Source: CAMLHU01 sp049680185 (lineage in GTDB: Bacteria > Gemmatimonadota > Gemmatimonadetes > Gemmatimonadales > GWC2-71-9). Taken from it: a stretch of DNA of 64,000 nt. Position numbers and translations under genes: made by a program. This document shows, in pieces, positions 1 through 8,987 of this stretch. The DNA lies in NCBI GenBank assembly GCA_049680185.1, contig JBAUHI010000043.1:1-64000 (forward strand), given 5' to 3'. The notes under the pieces were generated by a model, which made no database searches, was not told where the DNA came from, and was given only the letters and a program-made list of their open reading frames with translations. Positions within the stretch are counted from its first letter, which is position 1. Every line of letters begins with the position of its first letter.

Positions 1-29
1 GGCCGGAATATATGCGGCTGGCGCCCTGA
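1..29 (+). CDS. 3' end of a cassette gene (partial, left edge)
   Basis: A frame runs in from the left edge and stops at TGA 27-29, one base before the left box of the first attC site. It would encode only the last eight residues (PEYMRLAP). A stop codon immediately before an attC is the usual layout of an integron cassette, which is the only support for calling it coding. The product cannot be identified. Confidence 0.35.
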
Positions 30-30
30 C

Positions 31-167
31 GCGTAACAAGCGCTTGGAGCTGGCGGGCTTTCACGGCCGGGGCTCCATAGAATGACACCAGACCGGGAGG
101 CCGCAGTGGAACCAATGAATTCGTTCAATCCAACTCAGCGCCCGCAGCTCAAGCGCGAGCGTTAGAC
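31..167 (+). repeat. attC recombination site 1 (long form, 137 bp)
   Basis: The outer left box GCGTAAC (31-37) pairs with the outer right box GTTAGAC (161-167), which fits GTTRRRY exactly. The left arm CGCTTGGAGCTGGCGGGC (41-58) pairs with CGCCCGCAGCTCAAGCG (139-155), with unpaired bases of the kind that orient attC folding. The spacer (about 59-138) shares tracts with the sites at 9289, 10553, 11693 and 16453. Length and strong within-array similarity are those of chromosomal integron repeats such as the 121-129 bp VCRs of Vibrio. Recombination would cut after G161. Family assignment is inference from boxes, folding and repetition. Confidence 0.85.
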
Positions 168-199
168 GGATGCGCCAGCCAACTATCGGCGGACTCCAC

Positions 200-889
200 A
201 TGTCGATGAAGCCCCAATGCCTCTCGATCGCGCTTCTGCTCGCGGCTCAGCCTGTGATGGCTCAAATTATCTCCAGGCCTCGCACTGACCGTTGCCTCCG
301 CGCGGCGATGTCACCCGACACCTCGGATGTCGGATACGTGGCAGGGGCGATATCTCCCGATCGCAAGTGGGCTGTTTGCGTACTCGATACCCCCAACGAC
401 CTCGTGGAGTCCGGACCCGGATCGGAGCCGGCACGCGAGATTTGGATCATGCACGCCGACGGGAGCGAAGCTCGCCGACTTGTCCGTGGTCACGCTGCCC
501 CAACCCCAGAACGTACTCTGGCGGATCTGGACGGCCCGTTGTTTTCGCCCGACGGTCGGCGTTTGTACTTCAACAGCGCGGCGTGGGTGGTTTCAGGCGC
601 AGTGCATATGGTTGAGGTAGCATCGGGAAAAGAGTCCTACGTTTGCCCCGGCGGCGTAGTCGCGGTCGTGCCGCGTGGCCGATACACCGGAGATCTCTTC
701 GTTAGTCAGCACCGATACTATCTCGCGGGTGGATCCTATGACGGACTTTGGCTCCTGACACCGACCGGCAAGGAGGTCGGCCAGCTCGGCGGTGAGGACG
801 GCAGTGATATTGCGACTGTCATGGAAGCTTTGCTGAAGATGTCCGGCAGCGCGCCATCAGATTCTGCGACGGTGACGCATTCTCGGTAG
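200..889 (+). CDS. secreted TolB/PD40-like beta-propeller protein
   Basis: A 229-residue protein. The start at 200 (or Met at 206) gives a clean signal peptide (MKPQCLSIALLLAAQPVMAQ), whereas the upstream ATG at 170 would add ten residues and lies only 3 bases beyond the attC. Segments AISPDRKW, IWIMHADGSEARRL, PLFSPDGRRLYF and LWLLTPTGKEVGQL are PD40/TolB-type blade motifs, so it is probably a periplasmic partial propeller. It is too short for a complete TolB. It follows attC 1 directly, as the first gene of a cassette, but has no recognisable attC of its own downstream. The specific role is unknown. Confidence 0.7.
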   Translation: MSMKPQCLSIALLLAAQPVMAQIISRPRTDRCLRAAMSPDTSDVGYVAGAISPDRKWAVCVLDTPNDLVESGPGSEPAREIWIMHADGSEARRLVRGHAAPTPERTLADLDGPLFSPDGRRLYFNSAAWVVSGAVHMVEVASGKESYVCPGGVVAVVPRGRYTGDLFVSQHRYYLAGGSYDGLWLLTPTGKEVGQLGGEDGSDIATVMEALLKMSGSAPSDSATVTHSR

Positions 890-936
890 CGGCTGGGCCG
901 GGCCTAGTGGCGCCCCGCCGTCCCTACATTGGTGGC

Positions 937-1116
937 ATGAGTTTCCGGTTCACGTGGGACCCACAGAAGGCCACCGCCGACCTGCGGAAGCATCGGGTCA
1001 GCTTTGAGGAGGCGGCCACCGCCTTCGCCGACCAGTGGTCCATCACGGTCCCCGACCCCGCCTACTCCCAATCCGATGACCAGTTCATGGTTGGCTTCAG
1101 CCCATTGTGTGAATGA
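937..1116 (+). pseudogene. truncated BrnT-family ribonuclease toxin
   Basis: The first 50 or so residues (MSFRFTWDPQKATADLRKHR, VSFEEAATAFAD, then PDPAYSQSDDQF) match the start of BrnT toxins: an FxWDxxKAxxNxxKHxVsFeeA opening followed by a PD..HS-type segment. BrnT is normally about 90-95 residues. Here the match stops near base 1095 and the frame ends seven residues later, exactly where the opposite-strand DUF981 gene ends. The C-terminal catalytic part is missing and no BrnA antitoxin follows. It is read as a remnant cut by the junction with the inverted gene. Confidence 0.7.
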
Positions 1117-1810
1117 CGAGTCCGATGTGCGTGAAGTAGTTGAGCGCGCCGAACAGGAAGAAACCCAGTCCGCTCAAACCCCAAACAAACCCAATGGTGC
1201 GCGCAAGCCCGTTGGGTGGGGATGCGGCTGAAAAGTCGCGCAGTGCGAAGGGAAACAGCACTGCACCGATTCCGACAAAGCCGAACATCCCCGACATGAA
1301 GATGGCTTCGATCCACGGATAGCCTGAGACAAGACCGGAAATAGGCTCCTGCGGCGGTGCGGCAAACAGTTGGAAGACCAGTCCGGCCATCGCGATCGCG
1401 ATAAGTGCCAGGCCGAGTCCAAAGACGAACAGCGACACCGGACGTGTGGCGCGCGCGAGGTAACGCGCCATATCGTCATTCGCACGGATGGTCGGCGCGC
1501 ACTTCCACAAATAGAAAGCCGCGGCGAGCAGCAGGACACCGAATCCACAACTCGGCTCCCCGAAAATGATGTTGTCGAATGGAAAGTACTTCGCCATCGG
1601 CCAGGTCAGGCTCATGTGGATGCCTGTGACCGCGAGAATGAATCCCGGTACCGCGAACGCGACCGCCCACGACTCGAGGAGGATATCGCGCTCTCGTCGT
1701 AGCGCACGCGCGAAAGAAACGAGAGACATCAATCCGGTGCCGGCCGCGATCGCCATGATCGTGTTGTACGTCGGCATCTGCGTCCAATCGATGATCAGCG
1801 GCCCTGGCAT
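1097..1810 (-). CDS. DUF981-family membrane protein
   Basis: A 237-residue, very hydrophobic protein with about six or seven membrane spans. The sequence MPTYNTIMAIAAGTGL near the start and FDNIIFGEPS about 65 residues further on are typical of DUF981 inner-membrane proteins of unknown function. The start at 1810 is chosen because GAGGAGA lies 7-8 bases before it; the frame stays open to 1876 but without such a site. It is inverted relative to the cassettes around it, and its 3' end overlaps the truncated BrnT remnant. No function is known for the family. Confidence 0.75.
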   Translation of the reverse strand: MPGPLIIDWTQMPTYNTIMAIAAGTGLMSLVSFARALRRERDILLESWAVAFAVPGFILAVTGIHMSLTWPMAKYFPFDNIIFGEPSCGFGVLLLAAAFYLWKCAPTIRANDDMARYLARATRPVSLFVFGLGLALIAIAMAGLVFQLFAAPPQEPISGLVSGYPWIEAIFMSGMFGFVGIGAVLFPFALRDFSAASPPNGLARTIGFVWGLSGLGFFLFGALNYFTHIGLVIHTMG

Positions 1811-1992
1811 GGCTAGTTCTCCTCGGTGTGAGGTCGCCCCGCAGCCAGGTGGCGAGCAGTTGGCTGCGAAGCTCAACCGGTGGCATCATACTATATCCAT
1901 TGCTGGCGCAGGCTGCAACGGCGTCAGAGAGCGGATTCGCCCGCCAGCACCGTGGCGCCACCTGAGCCTCACACCGCATCGGGTCGCACCTC

Positions 1993-2021
1993 TTGACGAA
2001 CAGTTCCGCGCGGTTCATACG
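1993..2021 (+). promoter_or_regulatory. candidate sigma-70 promoter
   Basis: TTGACG (1993-1998) and CATACG (2016-2021) are separated by 17 bases. The -35 matches five of six consensus bases, the -10 only three. It sits 46 bases before the short reading frame at 2067 and could drive transcription towards the reductase at 2506. Seen by eye only. Confidence 0.35.
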
Positions 2022-2066
2022 TACGCTGACGACATTTCGCGACACGATTAATCGGGAGAAACGACA

Positions 2067-2153
2067 ATGATGATGGACTGGAATGCATATCGCGATCAGG
2101 TGAAGTCTGCCGCGACGTCGGTGTCATCAAACAGCGGAGCCATCTCGCACTGA
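2067..2153 (+). pseudogene. 5' fragment resembling an AhpD/carboxymuconolactone decarboxylase gene
   Basis: A GGGAG site precedes an ATG-ATG-ATG start, and the frame reads MMMDWNAYRDQVKSAATSV before a stop after 28 codons. The opening DWNAYRxQ resembles the N-terminus of AhpD-like carboxymuconolactone decarboxylases, which are normally well over 100 residues. Downstream bases at 2156-2175 (GGCGCGAGTTCGTTATGTC) resemble a decayed attC right arm. The identification rests on a short match, so it is tentative, but a true initiation region with almost no gene behind it points to a fragment. Confidence 0.35.
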
Positions 2154-2289
2154 CACGGCGCGAGTTCGTTATGTCGGGTCATGATCCGCACGCCGAACTC
2201 ACAGAGCTCGTGTTCCATTTCGGCGATGCACGCCTGGATGCACTCCGGGATGCCGCCAAAGTAGTGGCCTTCAAGTTGCTCGTCGCGCG

Positions 2290-2505
2290 GTGGCGATCCA
2301 GGACCGCTGGTCGCGGCCCTTCAGGGCAGTTGGCACGGCCGCCGTGGTGGCGCTCATGGCGGTGGCGCCGCTTCGGGCCCAGACCGCCGAGCCGCCCGCG
2401 CACCCTGGCACCATCGAGGAGATGGCCGAAGCACATCCAGCGTACTCCTGTTCAACACGTGTTGCACCATCCACCGAAGCCTGCCGCTCGGAGGGGACTT
2501 ACAAT
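2290..2505 (+). pseudogene. in-frame leader-like fragment of a secreted protein
   Basis: This stretch is open and in frame with the reductase that follows. It reads as a signal-peptide-like segment (AVGTAAVVALMAVAPLRAQ) followed by TAEPPAHPGTIEEMAEAHPA and then unrelated residues. RibD_C reductases of this size have no such leader, and a good ribosome site just before 2506 supports a separate start there. It is therefore taken as the 5' remnant of another, unidentified exported-protein gene. The rest of 2154-2505 holds nothing else recognisable. Confidence 0.35.
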
Positions 2506-3039
2506 ATGGCAAGACTCATCTTCGGAATGAGCCAATCCCTCGATGGCTACGTCGACCACCTGAAGCTAGGGCCGCCCGCGCCCTCGGCCTTTCGTCACTT
2601 CGTCGACCATGTGCGCGGTCTGACGGGCTGCATATACGGTCGTCGCCTGTACGAGATCATGCGCTATTGGGACGACGGCCTTCCGGACTGGGATGCTGAG
2701 GATCGCGAGTTCGCGGCGGCGTGGCGGAGCAGACCGAAGTGGGTCGTGTCGCGTTCGCTCAAGGCCGTCGGCCCCAATGCCACGCTGATCGCGGAGGACT
2801 TCGCAGGGTCGATACGCAAGCTCAAGGCTGAACTGGATGGCGAACTGGACGTTGGCGGACCAGGATTGGCGCGGAGCCTCACCGAGGCCGGTCTTATCGA
2901 TGAGTATCGACTCTACCTTCGCCCCGTGGTGCTTGGGAGCGGCACGCCATTCTTCGCCGGACCCCGACCGCCGCTCCACCTGGTGGCCAGCGACCTGATC
3001 GCCGAAGACCTGCTACGGTTGACGTACGTTCCCGCTTGA
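2506..3039 (+). CDS. dihydrofolate reductase-like (RibD C-terminal domain) protein
   Basis: A 177-residue protein that covers one RibD_C domain. It opens with MARLIFGMSQSLDGYVDH, has GCIYGRRLYEIM in the nucleotide-binding region, LDVGGPGLARSLTEAGLIDEY as the glycine-rich helix start, and LRPVVLGSGTPFF near the end. Such single-domain proteins are probable NADPH-dependent reductases of unknown substrate, common in soil bacteria. The start at 2506 is set by GGAGGGG at about 2493. It is the first of three related genes here (also 12380 and 19713), and a half attC lies 80 bases downstream. Confidence 0.8.
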   Translation: MARLIFGMSQSLDGYVDHLKLGPPAPSAFRHFVDHVRGLTGCIYGRRLYEIMRYWDDGLPDWDAEDREFAAAWRSRPKWVVSRSLKAVGPNATLIAEDFAGSIRKLKAELDGELDVGGPGLARSLTEAGLIDEYRLYLRPVVLGSGTPFFAGPRPPLHLVASDLIAEDLLRLTYVPA

Positions 3040-3120
3040 TCGCGCGCCAGCGAGATGTTGGCGCGCTGCATGATACCTCATCCTTCGTGGACGCTCGGGC
3101 GCGGAGTCCGAACGGGCGCT

Positions 3121-3149
3121 GGTGAACAAGCGCTTGGAGCTGGCAGGGC
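3121..3149 (+). repeat. half attC site 2 (left arm only)
   Basis: GGTGAAC followed by AAGCGCTTGGAGCTGGC repeats the left arm of attC 1; the 20 bases from AAC onward are identical. The spacer and right arm are missing, and within about 30 bases the 3' end of the TolC-family gene begins. It is a truncated site that marks the boundary between the cassette array and the efflux operon. It should not be able to fold or recombine. Confidence 0.75.
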
Positions 3150-3181
3150 GCTCCTCATCCCCTACCCCGGAACGCTGCGCC

Positions 3182-4672
3182 TCACCGCCGGCGGTCGCGC
3201 GAGTCCACCTCCGGCCAGCTCCCGCCGATGGCCTTGTAGAGCTCGACGGCGGCAGTGAGCTGGTCGAGCTCCGCCTGGCTCGCCGCGAGCTGCGCGGCGA
3301 ACAGACTCCGCTGCGCATCGAGGACGTCGAGGTAGCTCGAGAGTCCGGTGCCGTAGCGCAGCGTGGCCAGGTCGAGCGCGCGTTGGAGCGCGTTGGCCTG
3401 GGTCTCGCTCGCCGCGGCGACGTCCCGCGCAGCGCGCACGCCCGAGAGCGCATCGCCCGCTTCCTGCATCGCCGTGAGCGTGGTCTGCTCATAGGCGGCA
3501 CGTGCCTGCTCCGCCCGCGCCCGCGCCGCCCGACCCTCGTTGACCAGCCGGCCCCCGGTGAAGATCGGGATCGAGAGGCCCACCTGCGCCTGATAGACCC
3601 GTGAGTTCGAATCGAAGACGGCGCTCAGCGCCTGCGCCTGCGCTCCCCACGACCCGGTGATCAGGATCGTCGGGAGCCGCGCCGCGTCGGCGATGCCGAC
3701 CCGTGCGGACGCCGCCGCGTAGGTGCGCTCTGCCGCCTCGACGTCGGGCCGGCGCGCGAGCAGCGCGGACGGAACAGAGTCGGGCACGGAGATGGCCTCG
3801 GCCGCCTCGGCCAGCGAAGCGCCCCGCGGGATCGGCGTCGGTCCTTCACCCAGCAGCACGTTCAACGCGTGCTCCTGCCGCGCACGCAGCTGCTCCAATT
3901 GCGCGAGGCGCGCCGCGGGCACCGCCACCTGCGCCTCGAACTGCCGCACGTCGAGCTCCGAGATCACGCCCCGCGCAAAACGCTGGCGCGCCAGGGACAA
4001 CGTGGCGTTCTCCGAGGCGAGGGCCTGCTCGGTGACCGTGCGCTCCTGGTCCAGCTCGAGGAGCTGCAGGTAGCCGGTCGCGACATCGCTCACCAGCGAG
4101 AGCGCCATCGCACGCTCGGACGCTTCCTGCGCGGCGAGATCGGCATTGGCGGCCGACAGTCCCTTGCCCAGACCCCAGAAGTTGAGCTCCCACGAGACGT
4201 CCCCGGTGGCGCGCCAGGCGGTGTACGCCGGGATCGCGAGGGTGCCGAACGCCACCTTGCTCCGCGCCCAGCTTCCGTTCAGCGTCACGCTCGGGAAGAG
4301 CGACGACCGCGTGACGCCCAGCTCCGCCCGATACTCCTGGATGGCGGCACGCGCGCCGGCCAACGAGCGGTTCTGCCGGAGCGCGGTCGTGACGAGGCGG
4401 TGCAGCACGGTGTCACGCAGCACGTCGAGCCAGGCGAGATCGGCGAGCGAGTCGATCGGCAGCGGGCGGGTGACGACCGGTGAGACCGCATACCCCACCG
4501 TATCGGCGGCACGCGCCGCCGCGAGCGAGTCGAAGAACGTCCGGATGCTGTCGCTCGACCGCGGCGCACCCACCGCGGTGCCCGCGGGGATGGGCGCGAC
4601 CGTCCGGTACGAGCCGCCCACGCAGCCGGCCACCGCGAGCAGGCCCACCATCACGACGAGACGCCGGGTCAT
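3182..4672 (-). CDS. RND efflux outer-membrane factor (TolC/OprM family)
   Basis: A 496-residue outer-membrane channel lipoprotein of a tripartite efflux pump. The signal peptide ends in VAGC, a lipobox. Two outer-membrane efflux repeats follow, with recognisable blocks WELNFWG and DLAAQEASERAMALSLVSDVA in the first half and VGLSIPIFTGGR and YLDVLDAQRSLFAAQL in the second. Length and order match the NodT/OprM subfamily. It is the last gene of the operon: its ATG overlaps the stop of the pump gene by 4 bases. Its 3' end lies 30 bases from the half attC. Confidence 0.92.
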   Translation of the reverse strand: MTRRLVVMVGLLAVAGCVGGSYRTVAPIPAGTAVGAPRSSDSIRTFFDSLAAARAADTVGYAVSPVVTRPLPIDSLADLAWLDVLRDTVLHRLVTTALRQNRSLAGARAAIQEYRAELGVTRSSLFPSVTLNGSWARSKVAFGTLAIPAYTAWRATGDVSWELNFWGLGKGLSAANADLAAQEASERAMALSLVSDVATGYLQLLELDQERTVTEQALASENATLSLARQRFARGVISELDVRQFEAQVAVPAARLAQLEQLRARQEHALNVLLGEGPTPIPRGASLAEAAEAISVPDSVPSALLARRPDVEAAERTYAAASARVGIADAARLPTILITGSWGAQAQALSAVFDSNSRVYQAQVGLSIPIFTGGRLVNEGRAARARAEQARAAYEQTTLTAMQEAGDALSGVRAARDVAAASETQANALQRALDLATLRYGTGLSSYLDVLDAQRSLFAAQLAASQAELDQLTAAVELYKAIGGSWPEVDSRDRRR

Positions 4673-7600
4673 GGCGCGTGCTCCGACTCCGCGAGGCCGG
4701 CTTCCGGCCCAGGGCCGTCTCCCCCCACCCGTTCAGCGATCCCGCGGATCTCGCGGAAGAAGAACGGGATGAACAGGATGGCGATCGACGTCGCGACCCC
4801 CATCCCGAAGAAGACCGTCATCCCGATGGAGTGCCGGCTCATGGCACCCGCGCCTCCCGCGACGACGAGCGGCGAGACGCCCAGGATGAATGCCAGCGAG
4901 GTCATGAGGATCGGCCGCAACCGCTCGCGCGCCGCTTCCACGGCCGCGCGAACGATCGGCACGCCGTCGGCGCGGAGCTTGTTCGCGAACTCGACGATCA
5001 GGATCGCATTCTTGGCCGAGAGGCCGACCACCGTGATCAACCCCACCTGCACGTAGATGTCGCTCGGCTCGCCGCGGAGCCAGACGCCGAAGTACGCGCC
5101 GAGCACGCCGAACGGGATCCCGAGCAGGACGGCGAAGGGCAACGACCAGCTGTTGTATTGCGCCGCGAGCACCAGGAAGACGATGATGAGCCCGAGGCCG
5201 AGCACCGTGCCCGCCGCGCCACTCGAGACCCGCTCCTGGTACGACTGCCCCGAATAGGCCAGGCCCAGTCCCTGCGAGGCGAACCGCGCCCGGACGAGGC
5301 TGTCCAATTCGGTCATCATCTGACCGGTGCTGTGGCCGGGCTTCGGCGCACCGGTGAGCAACGCGGACGTGAACCCGTTGAACCGGCTGATCAGCGTGGG
5401 CGCGCTGCGGAACTCGGTCGTCGTGACCGCCGAGACCGGCACCATGGCGCCGTGTGCGCCGCGCACGAAGAGCCGCCCGATATCGGCGGGCGTCTGGCGG
5501 TATGGCGCCTGGGCCTCGAGCTGCACGCGATACGTCTTGCCGTAGAGGTTGAAGTCATTCACGTAGAGCGTGGACAGCAGCGCCTGCATCGTGCCGTAGA
5601 GATCGCTCAGGTCCACGCCACGGGACATCGCAGCCGCGCGATCGACGTGCACGAAGAGCTGCGGGACATTCGCCCGAAAGTTGGTCTGCACCGCCTGCAC
5701 CGCGGGAAGCTGGTCCGCCGCCTGGACGAACTCCTGCAGATCCGCGGAGAACTGCTCGACCGGCATGCCGCTCCGGTTCTGCAGGTTGGCCTCGACCCCG
5801 GCCGTGGCACCGAGTCCCGGGATCTCCGGAAGATTGAAGGCGAAGCCGATCCCGTCCTTCAATAATCCGAGCATCTTCCCGGTCGCCCGGCCCGTGATGG
5901 CATCGAGCGATTCGTTCTTCCCGCGTTCGTCCCACGGCTTGACGCTGACGAAAATGACCGCGCTGTTGGTCTGGCTCGCGCGGCTCAAAATGTCGAACCC
6001 GGTGAGCGCCACGATGTTCACGACCGCGGGATCCTGCCGCAGGAATCCCTCGACCTCCTCCAGCGTGGCCTTGGTGCGCTGGAGCGAGGCGGCATCGGGG
6101 AGCTGGATCGCGATCGCGAAGTAGCCCTTGTCCTCGGTCGGGATGAACGACGAGGGAACGATCCGCCAGAGCAGCACCGCGAGCGCGATGACCACCATGA
6201 ACGCGGCAACCGACGCGCGAGGCCGGCCGATCGCCTGCTCGACGAGGTGCACGTACAGATCGCGCGCGCGCGCGAAGCCTCGGTTGAAGACTCCGAACGG
6301 GCCGGTGGTATGCACTTCCGCGGCGTCCTGGAGGAGGAGGCCGCACAGGGTGGGCGTCAGGGTGAGCGCCACGATCCCCGAGAGCACGACGGAGATCGCG
6401 ATCGTGATCGCGAACTGCCGGAAGAGCGCCCCGGTGACGCCGCCCGAGAAGGCGACCGGCACGAAGACGGCGACGAGCGAGAGCACGATCGCGACGAGCG
6501 CGGGTGCCACCTGCCGGATCCCGCGGTCCGCGGCCACGCGTGCCGAGACGCCTTCGGTGGCCATGATGCGTTCGACGTTCTCGATCACGACGATCGCGTC
6601 GTCCACCACGATCCCGATCGCGAGTACGAGGGCGAACAGCGTCAGCACGTTGATCGACATCCCGAGCGCGTACAGGCCCAGGAAGGTCCCGATCACGCTC
6701 ACCGGGACGGCGAGCATCGGGATCAGCGTCGCGCGCCAGCTCTGCAGGAAAAGGAAAACGACGCCCGCCACGAGGACGAGTGCCTCGAGGAGGGTGATCA
6801 CCACTTCGTGGATGGACGTCTTGACGAAGGGCGTGGTGTCGAATGGGATGTCGAGCCGGAGTCCGGGCGGGAGCCCCTTGGCAAGCTCACCGAGCCTCGC
6901 CACCACGGCGTCGCGCGTCTTCAAGGCATTCGCGCCGGACCGAAGGTACAGCAGGATGAACGCGGTCGGCTTGCCGTTCAGCCGCCCGGCAAAGTCGTAG
7001 CTCTGCGCACCGAGCACCGCCTTGCCCACATCCTGGACGCGGATGAGCGAACCATCGGGGGAGGCCCGGATCACGATCTGGTCGAACTGCTCCGGCGTCG
7101 TGAGCCGCCCCGTGGTCGTCACGGGGATGGTGAGCTGGGTGCCCGAGGGTGCGGGTTCCGCACCGAGGCGTCCCGCGGGGTTCGTGGCGTTCTGCTCCCG
7201 CACCGCGTTCGCCACGTCGGTCACCGTGACGCCCAGGCGCGCCATCTTGTTCGGGTCGAGCTGAATGAGCATCGAGAACTGCAGCCCGCCGAACGTCTGC
7301 GCGTTGCCGACGCCGGAGACGTTCTTGAGCTCGTCCTCGACGTTGAGGTGCATGTAATTGGTGAGGTACGACGCATCGTACCGCGCGCTGTCGGACGAGA
7401 GCGCGACGACCCCCAGGATGTCCGTGTTCGCCTTGACGATGCTGATCCCGAGCTGACGCACGGTGGCCGGGAGCTGCGGCTCCGCGAGTTGGACCGCGTT
7501 CTGGACGTCGACCGCCGCCAGATCCTGATCGCGATCGACGTCGAAGTAGATCGAGAGCGTCATCGTCCCGTCGCCCGCGTTGGCCGACGAGTAGTACAGC

Positions 7601-7863
7601 AATCCCTGGAGTCCCGAGAGCTGCTGCTCGATCGGCGCGGCGACCGCCTGGGCGACGTCCTGTGCGGTGGCGCCGGGATACACCGCGGTCACCACGATGG
7701 ACGGCGGCGAGATCTGCGGGTACCGCGAGATCGGGAGGAGCCGGATGGCGAGCACACCCATCAGCGTGATGATGAGCGAGATCACCCCCGCCAGCACGGG
7801 CCGGCGGAGGAAGTAATACTTCGGCTGGTAGCGCCCTGGAGCGGGGTTCCCCGTGTCGCTCAC
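4669..7863 (-). CDS. RND multidrug efflux pump, inner-membrane permease (HAE1 family)
   Basis: A 1064-residue proton-driven exporter of the AcrB/MexB type. It has an N-terminal membrane helix (VLAGVISLIITLMGVLAI), two large periplasmic loops and twelve spans. The proton-relay residues are present: VVDDAIVV in TM4 carries the Asp pair, LSAKNAILIVEFA in TM10 carries the Lys, and RPILMTSLAF in TM11 the Thr. Length is normal. It overlaps its neighbours by 4 bases on each side, so the three pump parts are translationally coupled. Substrates cannot be deduced, but hydrophobic toxicants or antibiotics are usual for the family. Confidence 0.95.
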   Translation of the reverse strand: MSDTGNPAPGRYQPKYYFLRRPVLAGVISLIITLMGVLAIRLLPISRYPQISPPSIVVTAVYPGATAQDVAQAVAAPIEQQLSGLQGLLYYSSANAGDGTMTLSIYFDVDRDQDLAAVDVQNAVQLAEPQLPATVRQLGISIVKANTDILGVVALSSDSARYDASYLTNYMHLNVEDELKNVSGVGNAQTFGGLQFSMLIQLDPNKMARLGVTVTDVANAVREQNATNPAGRLGAEPAPSGTQLTIPVTTTGRLTTPEQFDQIVIRASPDGSLIRVQDVGKAVLGAQSYDFAGRLNGKPTAFILLYLRSGANALKTRDAVVARLGELAKGLPPGLRLDIPFDTTPFVKTSIHEVVITLLEALVLVAGVVFLFLQSWRATLIPMLAVPVSVIGTFLGLYALGMSINVLTLFALVLAIGIVVDDAIVVIENVERIMATEGVSARVAADRGIRQVAPALVAIVLSLVAVFVPVAFSGGVTGALFRQFAITIAISVVLSGIVALTLTPTLCGLLLQDAAEVHTTGPFGVFNRGFARARDLYVHLVEQAIGRPRASVAAFMVVIALAVLLWRIVPSSFIPTEDKGYFAIAIQLPDAASLQRTKATLEEVEGFLRQDPAVVNIVALTGFDILSRASQTNSAVIFVSVKPWDERGKNESLDAITGRATGKMLGLLKDGIGFAFNLPEIPGLGATAGVEANLQNRSGMPVEQFSADLQEFVQAADQLPAVQAVQTNFRANVPQLFVHVDRAAAMSRGVDLSDLYGTMQALLSTLYVNDFNLYGKTYRVQLEAQAPYRQTPADIGRLFVRGAHGAMVPVSAVTTTEFRSAPTLISRFNGFTSALLTGAPKPGHSTGQMMTELDSLVRARFASQGLGLAYSGQSYQERVSSGAAGTVLGLGLIIVFLVLAAQYNSWSLPFAVLLGIPFGVLGAYFGVWLRGEPSDIYVQVGLITVVGLSAKNAILIVEFANKLRADGVPIVRAAVEAARERLRPILMTSLAFILGVSPLVVAGGAGAMSRHSIGMTVFFGMGVATSIAILFIPFFFREIRGIAERVGGDGPGPEAGLAESEHAP

Positions 7864-8987
7864 GTGCCCGCCCTGCGATCCCCGGCCACCCCGGTGCTAT
7901 CGGCAAGCGGCACCGGCTTGACCGGCCGCCCGGGAGCGACTTTCTGCACGCCGTCCACGATCACGCGATCGCCGGCCGAGAGACCGCGGTCGATGATCCA
8001 GAGATCGCCGGACCAGGGCCCCGTCACCACGTCCCGGATCGAGGCGAGGTCGCTGTCCCCGACCACATAGACGAACTGCCGGCCGAGCGTGGTCTGCACC
8101 GCGCGCTGCGGGATCGCGACGGCGTTCGCGCGCTCGAGGCCCACGACACGCACCTGGACGAACTGCCCCGGGACGAGGATCAGCTCGGGGTTCCGGAAGA
8201 CCGCGCGGAACTCCTGCGTGCCAGTGGTCGAATCGAGCGCGGGGGCGACGAAGTCGAGCCGCCCCATATGCGGATAGACCGAGCTGTCAGGAAGGGCCAC
8301 CTGCACCGTGAGGCTGCTGCCGGCCTGGATCAGCCTGCGCCACGCCGGATTCTCGCGCCACTCGAGGACCTGCTGCGACGACGGCTGGAACGTCACATAG
8401 ATCGGATCCACCCGGGCGATCGTCGTGAGGAGATCGCCCGGGCCGGTCACCCGGGCGCCCACGTCGAGCTGCGTCCGCCCGATGCGTCCCGAGATCTCGG
8501 CCACCACGCGGGTGTCGGCCAGGTCCTTCCTGGCCGCATCGAACGCCGCCTTGGCGGCGTCGCGGGTGAAGCGCGCGTTGTCCACATCCTGCTGGGCCAC
8601 CGCGTGCTGCGCCAGGAGCGGCTCCAACCGCTCGTAGCTCTGCTGGGCATTCTCGTAATGCGCCTGCGCACTCCGGGCCGCCGCCTCGTAGAGCGTCGTG
8701 TCGATCTGATAGAGCAGTTGCCCGCGCCCGACGATCGCACCCTCAGTGAACGGGCGCTCCTGGATGATGCCGGAGACGCGGGCGCGGACCTGCACCTCGC
8801 GGTACGGCTCGACCTGGCCCGGGAACTCGAAGAACTCGGGAATGCTCCGTGGCCGGACCGTCACCACCGACACCTGGGCCGGTGGGAATCCGCCCTGCTG
8901 AGCGCCGCCGTGCCCGCACCCGGCGAGCAGCGTCACGCCGGCCATCAGGAGACGGGGCGCGATCCCCCGGCGATCACCGAAGCGCAT
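7860..8987 (-). CDS. RND efflux periplasmic adaptor (membrane fusion protein)
   Basis: A 375-residue lipoprotein that bridges pump and outer-membrane channel. It starts at 8987 with a signal peptide ending LLAGC, then the lipoyl-like half motif (FPGQVEPYREVQVRARVSGI), an alpha-hairpin rich in Ala and Gln (about residues 95-165), the second lipoyl half (ISGRIGRTQLDVGARV), and beta-barrel segments. The frame stays open upstream to 9065 but lacks a leader, so the shorter start is preferred. It is the first gene of the operon; no TetR, MarR or two-component regulator lies beside it. Confidence 0.92.
   Translation of the reverse strand: MRFGDRRGIAPRLLMAGVTLLAGCGHGGAQQGGFPPAQVSVVTVRPRSIPEFFEFPGQVEPYREVQVRARVSGIIQERPFTEGAIVGRGQLLYQIDTTLYEAAARSAQAHYENAQQSYERLEPLLAQHAVAQQDVDNARFTRDAAKAAFDAARKDLADTRVVAEISGRIGRTQLDVGARVTGPGDLLTTIARVDPIYVTFQPSSQQVLEWRENPAWRRLIQAGSSLTVQVALPDSSVYPHMGRLDFVAPALDSTTGTQEFRAVFRNPELILVPGQFVQVRVVGLERANAVAIPQRAVQTTLGRQFVYVVGDSDLASIRDVVTGPWSGDLWIIDRGLSAGDRVIVDGVQKVAPGRPVKPVPLADSTGVAGDRRAGT

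Noticed and set aside
2156..2175. attC-like right arm GGCGCGAGTTCGTTATGTC
   Set aside because: It resembles the long-family right arm, but the right box is off at one position and no left arm was found. Kept as a possible relic only.
4480..8070. Long + strand open frames opposite the RND operon (for example 4480-5865 and 6247-8070)
   Set aside because: They mirror the pump and adaptor genes, are rich in Arg, His, Glu and Asp in the way GC-rich antisense frames are, and show no domain. The minus-strand genes carry clear family motifs.
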